Origin: LSUCC0057 sp048549915
GTDB lineage: Bacteria > Pseudomonadota > Gammaproteobacteria > Pseudomonadales > Porticoccaceae
Direction of reading: 5' to 3'
NCBI GenBank assembly: GCA_048549915.1
Contig: JBLYYE010000014.1
Span: forward strand, 1 to 11,940
DNA: 11,940 bases
Every line of letters begins with the position of its first letter. The first letter of the stretch is position 1. A program made the position numbers and the translations under genes. Under the pieces are notes generated by a model that was given only the letters and a program-made list of their open reading frames with translations, was not told where the DNA came from and did not search any database. This document shows, piece by piece, positions 1-6,190 of the stretch.

Positions 1-1
1 A

Positions 2-610
2 AAAAATCAAAACCAGCTCGCCGACGCTTTCACAGCAGCCCGTCAATACTCTCAAAAATTACTTCTAGAAGAACAGCTCGCCGGGGATGACTACCGCCTC
101 CTAGTCGTTCGCGGCAAACTGGTTGCAGCAACACTACGCACGCCTCCCGCGGTGATCGGCGACGGGCTTTCCAATATCACAACTCTAATCAAGAAACTCA
201 ATCGAGAGCGACAATTAGATGCGGTCAAACGCCGCTATTTAAAACTTATAGATCCGACCGATAGGGCGATAGTGAGTTATCTTAAACAAACCCAGCTCAC
301 GCTCCACAGCGTCCCTGCTCGCGGCGAGAGAGTACAGCTCAGAGGCAATGCCAATATTTCTACGGGTGGAGAGCCACTCAATGTGCTCCACCGCGTCCAT
401 GACCATGTCGCCAAATTAGCGATACAAACGACAACGCAGTTTGGTTTGACCATCGCCGGCGTAGACTACATGACCACCGACCTTACAATGTGTTGGCGAG
501 AGTCAGGCGGTGCGATACTTGAAGTGAATGCCACACCAGGGCTAGACCTTCATATCGCCAGCGGCATGGATGAGGTAGGCCTGGGTAAAATCATACTGGG
601 TTTTGAATAA
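2..610 (+). CDS. Cyanophycin-synthetase-like ATP-grasp ligase, C-terminal part (5' end outside window)
   Basis: The reading frame is open from the first bases of the window, so the start lies upstream; the GTG at 152 is internal. The 203 visible residues match the second half of the ATP-grasp domain of cyanophycin synthetase (CphA). A LLLEEQLAGDDYRLLVV segment at about residues 20-36 is followed by VIGDG, then RVQLRGNANISTGG near residues 111-124 and AGVDY. The metal-ligand end is EVNATPGLDLH, with D155, E174 and N176 as the expected Mg2+/ATP ligands. Family knowledge: such domains make an amide bond through an acyl-phosphate. The protein stops about 25 residues after the EVN motif, where CphA would continue into its Mur-ligase domain, so it lacks the second ligase module. 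The 2130-3977 protein on the other strand is a diverged relative. Substrate is unknown; the cytoplasm is the expected location. It may be cotranscribed with the oxygenase 96 bases downstream. Confidence 0.85.
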   Translation, partial: KNQNQLADAFTAARQYSQKLLLEEQLAGDDYRLLVVRGKLVAATLRTPPAVIGDGLSNITTLIKKLNRERQLDAVKRRYLKLIDPTDRAIVSYLKQTQLTLHSVPARGERVQLRGNANISTGGEPLNVLHRVHDHVAKLAIQTTTQFGLTIAGVDYMTTDLTMCWRESGGAILEVNATPGLDLHIASGMDEVGLGKIILGFE

Positions 611-706
611 ATCCCACTCAAAATTAGGGTATTTACCTGGCTCAAGCTTGACAGAGACTAATCAACTGGCGACCATCTGTTAACTGCTTACTTAAAAGAC
701 TTTTAC

Positions 707-1297
707 ATGCCAAACCCACCCGATCAAATCCTTTTCGATAATCAGCCCGCCACAATCCATGATGGAGTTGTCCCACGCGAAATCTACCAACCGCTATTAA
801 AAGCCTCGGTAGGGCTGCCCTGGAAGTTTGGATGGAACACCCCTGCCAATCCCACAGCACGCTACTGGCATCATGAAGTGGGATTCGGCAACAAGCTCAA
901 CACTGAGTGCATTGCTGACAACGTCAAAAAGCACCCCTTAAAGGTTCTCTCTGCCTATCAAGATTGGATACTCGGCCGCGCACCAGCTGGCACCAAAATG
1001 CTGCGGTTCTATTTTAACGCCTACACATTTGGCACCGACGGTTGGCCACATACCGACACCGATCGCGAAAACGAGCAGACTGCGGTTCTTTATTTAACCG
1101 ACAAGTGGGAGCCGGCTTGGGCGGGTGAAACGGTTGTCTTTGACCGCAAAGGAGATGTTGCCTTATCGGCCTTGCCGCGCCGCAATAGAATCATTACATT
1201 TCCTTCCGATGCCCTTCACGCACCGCGGCCATTGGCGAGAGCATTTATGGGATTGCGTGTCGTTTTAGTGGTGAAGTTGGGGCTGCCCGCTAGTTAA
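707..1297 (+). CDS. 2-oxoglutarate/Fe(II)-dependent oxygenase, prolyl-4-hydroxylase-like
   Basis: This 196-residue protein carries the complete facial triad of the 2OG-Fe(II) dioxygenase fold: H115 and D117 in GWPHTDTD, and distal H171 in ALHAPRPL. R184 in LRVVLVVKL is placed to bind the 2-oxoglutarate carboxylate. The strands before the first histidine (MLRFYFNAYTFGTDGWPH) and after it (TAVLYLTDKWEPAWAGETVVFD) follow the P4Hc/SM-20-like pattern. Family members hydroxylate prolyl, aspartyl or asparaginyl residues or small molecules, consuming O2 and releasing succinate and CO2; the substrate here is unknown. No signal peptide is seen, so it is probably cytoplasmic. ATG 707 is chosen because an in-frame stop lies at 659-661 and no other ATG or GTG intervenes. 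The upstream Shine-Dalgarno is weak. It ends 6 bases from the end of the convergent sulfotransferase gene. Confidence 0.88.
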   Translation: MPNPPDQILFDNQPATIHDGVVPREIYQPLLKASVGLPWKFGWNTPANPTARYWHHEVGFGNKLNTECIADNVKKHPLKVLSAYQDWILGRAPAGTKMLRFYFNAYTFGTDGWPHTDTDRENEQTAVLYLTDKWEPAWAGETVVFDRKGDVALSALPRRNRIITFPSDALHAPRPLARAFMGLRVVLVVKLGLPAS

Positions 1298-1303
1298 GCA
1301 CGG

Positions 1304-2107
1304 TCAATCTAGCTCGAACTGATAACCAAAGCGCTGTAAATCTACCGCATAAAGCTGGGCAACTTGTTCGCGGGCGCTGCCTTGGCGATAGTAATCTACC
1401 TTTTTATCTCGGGCGCCTGTTGTGTGGCTACCGCGCTGAGCAGGGGGCAGACCACGCCCAAAACGAGAGACAAATTCTTGTTCGAGACGGTCTAACGCTT
1501 CAACGCGGAACAATTGGTCATAGGCGACAATATCGTCACTTATATGGTAGCTCTGCAACCGATAGTGTTGATCAATAGCACCCCAACCCAATCGTTCGAC
1601 TCGCAGAGCTAATGCGGCCAAAAACTGCTCAAAAGTGACCTCGGCTATCACTATTTCTCGAGGGGCACAGCTCTTCAATTCGGCGAGTTCGCCCAATACG
1701 TTCAGTAGCGGCGGCCTGCGGTTGGTAAAAGTATCCAAAAAAGCTGACAAAATTCGCGAATAAGGATTGCGGACGACGGCAAATTTAAAATAGCTTTCAT
1801 CATTTAGAATCTGATTAACGCCTTCTGGGCCTAGCTGATAGGGCTTAACAAATACGGAGCGGTTAACTACCTGATGAGGGCCGCTGTGCAGGGCATCACC
1901 GACAACCTTTGCGTGTTTTGTATGCCGATAACTATCATCAAAAAACTGTCTGTCTTGCAGTTCGTACTTTGTCAGACTCGCCTTTAAATAGGTACAGGCA
2001 CATTTCGAAGTTTGCACATAAAGATATCGGTGCTGCAGCGAAAAGTTAAAATGGTAATTGATTTGGGCACCACCGATTCTATCGGCTATACCTGCAAAGT
2101 AATCCAA
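1304..2107 (-). CDS. Sulfotransferase family protein (PAPS-dependent)
   Basis: A protein of about 267 residues with both cofactor-binding signatures of the PAPS-dependent sulfotransferase fold, closest to the Sulfotransfer_2 (carbohydrate sulfotransferase) type. The 5'-phosphosulfate loop is VQTSKCACTYLK (about residues 31-42), and the 3'-phosphate motif is FAVVRNPYSRILSAF (about 109-123). The later DQHYRLQ, YDQLFRVEALD and C-terminal LYAVDLQRFGYQF segments also match the family. It should transfer sulfate from PAPS to a hydroxyl; whether the acceptor is sugar, tyrosine or a small molecule is not visible. The frame stays open to a TTG at 2128. I prefer the TTG at 2107 because a strong AGAAGGAG sits 7 bases upstream of it, while the 2128 TTG lies only one base past the previous stop codon with no comparable site. 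It is the last gene of the presumed minus-strand operon. Confidence 0.87.
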   Translation of the reverse strand: MDYFAGIADRIGGAQINYHFNFSLQHRYLYVQTSKCACTYLKASLTKYELQDRQFFDDSYRHTKHAKVVGDALHSGPHQVVNRSVFVKPYQLGPEGVNQILNDESYFKFAVVRNPYSRILSAFLDTFTNRRPPLLNVLGELAELKSCAPREIVIAEVTFEQFLAALALRVERLGWGAIDQHYRLQSYHISDDIVAYDQLFRVEALDRLEQEFVSRFGRGLPPAQRGSHTTGARDKKVDYYRQGSAREQVAQLYAVDLQRFGYQFELD

Positions 2108-2114
2108 ACCTGTA

Positions 2115-2122
2115 CTCCTTCT
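2115..2122 (-). promoter_or_regulatory. Ribosome binding site deciding the sulfotransferase start
   Basis: AGAAGGAG on the minus strand, a near-perfect anti-16S match, ends 7 bases before a TTG codon at 2107-2105. The spacing supports that TTG as the start instead of the in-frame TTG at 2128, which would place this site inside the coding sequence. Confidence 0.7.
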
Positions 2123-2129
2123 CGTCAAA

Positions 2130-3977
2130 CTAGAGCACTATGGGTGATGCATAGAGCTCGTGGAGTTGCAGCACTCGATCGACAATAGCCGCGGCCTCAC
2201 TACAGGCGAAACGGGCGGTGGGAGAGTTGCTTGAGCTGTACGGTGCCAATCGCTCAAGCCACTGTTGCAGATCGTTATCCTGCGGATCATTGCCGACAAT
2301 AACGTCCACTCGATCACACGCTAGTCCCTCGGCTATTTCTTGCTGTTTATTGATCTCGATGTAAACCACATCCACTTGCGTATCTCGCAACAGCGCTTGG
2401 CTGCGGCACAAGAGTGAGAACTGATCATCCGCAAAATCGAGTGCCACTGGGTGTCCGCCAATTTCAGTTTGCACACGACTGGTGAACCCAAGAGTCAAAC
2501 CTTTGGCCGCCAAATGCTCTGCAAGCTGCTTCCGCCATCCGTCTGAACCGGACCCAACACCGACAATAACAGGGATGCGCCCACTGCCGGGAACCAACTC
2601 AGATATCAAAACAGGGTAGAGATGAGAGCTCACAATAGTACCGATTGAGGGTTGCGCGTTGACCTCGCAGATAGCTGCCTTAGAGTGCCGCCAAGAGACC
2701 GATATCTCAGGAATTAATAGATCCACTCCCGCTAGATCTAAGCGCAATACCTGGGCAGCTCGGATCGCTAATGCTGCGTTGTCAGGGTGGATTTCGTGAG
2801 TGGCATCGACCGGCATACCACCACTATTTACATTGGCGGTATGGCGCAATCTTACGAACCGATCAGTTTCGGGGACACTGGCCAAATTGAGCCCTTGCTT
2901 GGCCAACACCAAACGCATTTCATCATTCACAGTAAGTGGCTGCAGTGGGAGGTGTCGCGCAGCTCCGCGCCGTGGGTCACTGTTGGCAGCGGCAATCAGT
3001 TTTTCTACGCTCTGTTCGCCATCACCTATCACACCACCGGGAACACGCTCGACAGCGACTAAAACTCGGCCGCGAAAAATCGTCAAGCGGTAATCTTTGC
3101 CATAGACATGGTTTTCTAACAGCACCTCCTTGGCGTGCTTGGCAGCCAGTGCAAACGCGCGCTCAACGCCCTCGGGCTTGCGCACATCCGGGGTGACGCC
3201 GACACCACCGTCCAAGCTCAGTGGCTTTACAACCACCGGATAGCCTATTTTTGACGCCGCTTTTTTAGCTTGCGCCAAGGTTTTTACCAGACGCTGCTCT
3301 GGTACCGGCAAACCTGCATCGCGCAACAAGGCATTAGCCAAGGCTTTGTTGCGCGCTATATTGGCAGATGAAACGCTCGAAAACGGTGTAAATGTACTGT
3401 CCATCCAAATGCTGCGGCGCCCTTGCCCATACAGCTGTGTGACAGCGAGCAGATCAACCGTGGGGATATTCAAGCGGTAGGCCGCAGACATTAGCTCAAA
3501 ACAGTTCGAGGCAGCGGGTGCTGCCTTGCGCAAAGCTTCCAGTATTGAATGCAGTTTTTCGACCACAGGCTCAACAGGCTGCTGCTCGGCGATTCTATTT
3601 CCAAGCAGTGCAACCCAGCGCAAAAAAGCGATGGTTGCATTGCGCGCACGCAGAGTAGTTGGCAGACGCAACTTTACAGTCCCTTTAGCCAAAACCTCAT
3701 ATTGAGGCTCGCAGAGCAGGGCCAGATTTGAGCTAGCCAATAACTCAGGGTAGAGAAATACTGCAAAATTAACCGTTGTGGCAGGCCCTGGCAAACTGTC
3801 TAAGCGGGCGGCTAACCTGTTGGCCGCAGAGCCCACATGCTCGGCCAGCCACTCTTGCAGCAACGACTGAACTGGCTCATCGAGTAAAACTTCAGGCAAA
3901 TGTTTCGCCACCACCGAAGGTGAGCGCATGGACGCTATACAACCGCGGCTCATTGTAATTTCTAGGGGCTCACTCAT
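2130..3977 (-). CDS. Cyanophycin-synthetase-like ATP-grasp protein with truncated, P-loop-less Mur-ligase tail
   Basis: A 615-residue protein with the module order of cyanophycin synthetase (CphA), but shortened. Residues 1-170 are a diverged N-domain. The linker and start of ATP-grasp (IPTVDLLAVTQLYGQG, then ARNKALANALLRDAGLPVP) lie near 172-226. The ATP-grasp core spans about 205-450: YPVVVKP with K251, VLLENHVYGKDYRL, VIGDG, and metal ligands D419 (AGVDLL), E438 and N440 (CEVNAQP). The glycine-rich loop reads SLDGGVGV, where CphA typically has NHGRG. Residues 465-565 align with the start of the CphA Mur-ligase domain (GRIPVIVGVG; VDVVYIE; CDRVDVIVGND), but the GTNGKT ATP-binding loop is replaced by GVGSGSDGW, and the rest of the domain is missing (CphA is typically near 870-900 residues). 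Inference: only the ATP-grasp site can be active. ATG 3977 is preferred over the in-frame TTG at 3992; neither has a clear ribosome-binding site. Confidence 0.85.
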   Translation of the reverse strand: MSEPLEITMSRGCIASMRSPSVVAKHLPEVLLDEPVQSLLQEWLAEHVGSAANRLAARLDSLPGPATTVNFAVFLYPELLASSNLALLCEPQYEVLAKGTVKLRLPTTLRARNATIAFLRWVALLGNRIAEQQPVEPVVEKLHSILEALRKAAPAASNCFELMSAAYRLNIPTVDLLAVTQLYGQGRRSIWMDSTFTPFSSVSSANIARNKALANALLRDAGLPVPEQRLVKTLAQAKKAASKIGYPVVVKPLSLDGGVGVTPDVRKPEGVERAFALAAKHAKEVLLENHVYGKDYRLTIFRGRVLVAVERVPGGVIGDGEQSVEKLIAAANSDPRRGAARHLPLQPLTVNDEMRLVLAKQGLNLASVPETDRFVRLRHTANVNSGGMPVDATHEIHPDNAALAIRAAQVLRLDLAGVDLLIPEISVSWRHSKAAICEVNAQPSIGTIVSSHLYPVLISELVPGSGRIPVIVGVGSGSDGWRKQLAEHLAAKGLTLGFTSRVQTEIGGHPVALDFADDQFSLLCRSQALLRDTQVDVVYIEINKQQEIAEGLACDRVDVIVGNDPQDNDLQQWLERLAPYSSSNSPTARFACSEAAAIVDRVLQLHELYASPIVL

Positions 3978-4029
3978 CGAATCACGCTTCAAATATGCCA
4001 GAGCCCACTACAGCAGCGACAAACCATCA

Positions 4030-5187
4030 TCAGCTCTGTGCTGACTCTGCTGGGGCGTCAGTATCGTCTTCAAAGGTAATTAGATCGCGTATTTCATTGC
4101 CACGCATGCCTACCAACATAGGGTTGCGGACACCGTGTAAGAATGTGACATCAAAGAGCTCGGTGATGTCACCCTCTAGGCGTATCCAATGCTGCACATC
4201 CCCTGTTGCCAAGTTGATAAACTGTATACCACACCAAGCATCCGCATCTTTATCTTTGAGGCCCTGATCCAGTGCCAACCCTTCAAAGCGTTTATTGCGA
4301 GGTTTAGACAAACCCACGGCAGCGATGTTTCCGTGGATTGACATACCGCGCAAAAAACCCGGACAAAAGGCTAACGGGACAAACTTTTTCGTCTCAAAAT
4401 CGACGTGGCCAATCTCTCCACTTCCTGCATTCAACACCCACAATTTGCCATTTGACCAGCGTGGCGAGTGCGGCATAGATAGACCTTCACAGACTATTTC
4501 GTTGCTATCAATATCAATAATAACGCCGCCATCGTGACGACGATCTCGCCAACCGTCCACGCTGTCACTTTTACACACGGCCGTGACATATTTGGGCTCG
4601 CGGTTAACCATTGCCAAACCGTTAAGATGGCAGCGATCTTCTGGTGCCAACTTAGAGATAAAATGTGGCTTCCAGATCGCTTTGAAACTATCGGTGACAC
4701 TTGGCTCGGCCAAGCAAGAGTACTTTGTATTAACAAAAACAACTTTGCCGTTTTTTCGTATACCCAGCTCATGGATATCTAAATCGCCAATAGTCTGTGC
4801 GTTGCGCGGCACATAGACTTTATCGTATGTTTTTTTCATCACCTGATTGGGCTTGAGCATATTCTCAAAACGCCACAACTGATAAAGGCCACCCATATAA
4901 ATACGCTGCGAATCACCGACAACGCCCATAGCTCTTTCAAAGATTCGCTCGAAAAAATTTATCCGGCCAGACTTATCAACACCAGTAAGATAAAGCCTAC
5001 CTGTCTGGTAAGAGGTAAAAGCCAACGAAAGCTTGGCCTGCGCCAAGAACGCACCCAAACCGCGCGAACAACTTTTCTCTACTTTAAACTGCTTCTTGGT
5101 CCCGGCAGCAGCGCCCGTGTTGGCTTCTGCAGCAACATCGGGTTGCTCTTGGTTTTCTTTGGGTTGGTCACTTTTACTCTCTTTCAC
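4030..5187 (-). CDS. TIGR03032 / DUF4915 family protein, beta-propeller-like
   Basis: A 385-residue protein that I recognise as the TIGR03032 (DUF4915) family. Hallmark segments are SYQTGRLYLTGVD (about 59-71), YQLWRFENML (102-111), VYVPRNAQTIGDLDIHELG (124-142), APEDRCHLNGLAMVN (181-195), DGWRDRRHDGGVIID (211-225), LSMPHSPRWSNGKLWVLNAGSGEIG (in two parts, 236-248 and 249-260), FCPGFLRG and VGLSKPRNKRFEGL. The recurring short strand pairs suggest a beta-propeller of SMP-30/YncE type. The biochemical role of the family is unknown to me. The first 38 residues are a Lys/Glu/Gln/Ala-rich hydrophilic extension and the last 12 are acidic. No signal peptide or membrane segment is seen, so a cytoplasmic location is likely. 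Start: GTG 5187, preceded by GGGGA at 6 bases. It is the first gene of the presumed operon with the ATP-grasp protein (52-base gap) and the sulfotransferase. Confidence 0.88.
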   Translation of the reverse strand: MKESKSDQPKENQEQPDVAAEANTGAAAGTKKQFKVEKSCSRGLGAFLAQAKLSLAFTSYQTGRLYLTGVDKSGRINFFERIFERAMGVVGDSQRIYMGGLYQLWRFENMLKPNQVMKKTYDKVYVPRNAQTIGDLDIHELGIRKNGKVVFVNTKYSCLAEPSVTDSFKAIWKPHFISKLAPEDRCHLNGLAMVNREPKYVTAVCKSDSVDGWRDRRHDGGVIIDIDSNEIVCEGLSMPHSPRWSNGKLWVLNAGSGEIGHVDFETKKFVPLAFCPGFLRGMSIHGNIAAVGLSKPRNKRFEGLALDQGLKDKDADAWCGIQFINLATGDVQHWIRLEGDITELFDVTFLHGVRNPMLVGMRGNEIRDLITFEDDTDAPAESAQS

Positions 5188-5224
5188 ACTATTTCCCCAC
5201 TGAGACTCTGGATATTCGGCAATG

Positions 5225-5233
5225 ATTATCTCA
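5225..5233 (-). promoter_or_regulatory. Candidate extended -10 promoter for the TIGR03032-ATP-grasp-sulfotransferase operon
   Basis: The minus strand reads TGAGATAAT, an extended -10 (TGn plus GATAAT, five of six matches to TATAAT). It would give a leader of roughly 30 bases before the GTG at 5187. The best -35 candidate, about 18 bases upstream, is poor (TTAGTT), so the call rests on the extended -10 alone. Its position between the terminator of the upstream gene and the first gene of the operon is sensible. The rest of the 5188-5314 gap shows nothing further. Confidence 0.35.
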
Positions 5234-5314
5234 CCGATGACACCCTCTAACTAAGAAATTTGCAGAGTTTAACCTCACCCTGCGTGCTACTAGCCGACGG
5301 CGTCTACTGTTGTT

Positions 5315-5351
5315 AAAAAAAACCGGCCCCCCAACAGTGGAGAGCCGGTTT
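5315..5351 (-). terminator. Rho-independent terminator of the autotransporter gene
   Basis: On the minus strand, AAACCGGC and GCCGGTTT form an 8-bp perfect stem around a 16-base interior in which TCTCC can extend the pairing with GGGGG. The stem runs into an eight-T tract. It begins about 20 bases after the stop codon of the autotransporter gene and insulates that gene from the operon downstream. Confidence 0.9.
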
Positions 5352-5370
5352 ATGATTGCGCAAGTGCCGT

Positions 5371-6190
5371 TTAGAAACTGAACTTGATACCTGCTTTAGC
5401 ACCTAAGATAGCGTCATTAGCGCCGCCATCTAGGTAATCTAGGCCACCGTAGAAGACTGCCTCACCGACAGTGCCATTGATACCAATTTCAAGTGCAAAG
5501 CTATTGCCGCCCGCATCTGAAATACCCTGTAGACCATTGATTTCATAGTCGTTGGTGGCATCGCTCTCATCAATAGAGCTGACTGTTAAGTAAGGTGTCC
5601 AGCTATCGTCACCCGACACGTAGTCGCGACTGAACATGACGCCTACACGGCTTTGCAAGCTATCGCCCTCGGCCTGAGTAAAGTAACCATAAGTTGTCTC
5701 TACATCGGCTAGGTTGTTTAAGCTTAGGTTGGCTTCAGAGAGCTGCAGTTGTGGCTGGATTTTCAGCCCGCTTTCAAGCGCGAAAGTGTAGCCAAGTTCA
5801 ATGTTGTAGCCATCGATCTCGCCTTTCACTTTCTCAGTCACCGCTCCAGACAACACATGTCCGTCTATATCCATATCGCGGTAAGAGAAGTCAGCTACAA
5901 AAGAGTCGCTGCGGTATTGGATAAAGGCGCCGACAAAGTCACCGTCAAAGTCACCTTGGCCAATACCACTATTGATATCAAATTCGGCACTACTTGAACC
6001 AGCAAACAGACCCAATTTAACATTTTCGCCAACTGCGAAGTCGATGCCCAGTTCAGAGCCATCAACGTCCAACTCAAAACCACTCAGCGTTTCATAGTTA
6101 TTGCTGACTTCGATATCACCGCTGCTGGCAAAACCGCGCGCCCACAGGCCGACTGTGCCGTTATCGCTGCGCTGTACGCCATCACGCTGG
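5371..6190 (-). other. Autotransporter beta-barrel (translocator) domain
   Basis: About 270 codons at the 3' end of the giant gene, following the SMWHQSVGTLAQRDG linker. The length and the terminal GIKFSF agree with a 12-stranded autotransporter translocator. The domain should sit in the outer membrane and present the upstream passenger at the cell surface. Confidence 0.85.

Noticed and set aside
648..653. Perfect TTGACA -35 hexamer between the ATP-grasp and oxygenase genes
   Set aside because: No acceptable -10 hexamer occurs at 16-18 bases downstream; the nearby TTAACT is too far away. A promoter for the oxygenase is not supported.
642..860. 72-codon minus-strand frame over the start of the oxygenase gene
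   Set aside because: It is antisense to the well-supported oxygenase start and has no recognisable motif.
1298..1303. Bidirectional terminator expected between the convergent oxygenase and sulfotransferase genes
   Set aside because: Only 6 bases separate the stops, and no stem-loop with a T-tract is visible around them.
2787..3958. Plus-strand open frames opposite the second ATP-grasp gene
   Set aside because: They overlap a well-supported gene in antisense and encode no recognisable domain.
2130..3977. Annotation as cyanophycin synthetase
   Set aside because: The Mur-ligase P-loop and most of that domain are absent, so arginine side-chain addition is not expected.
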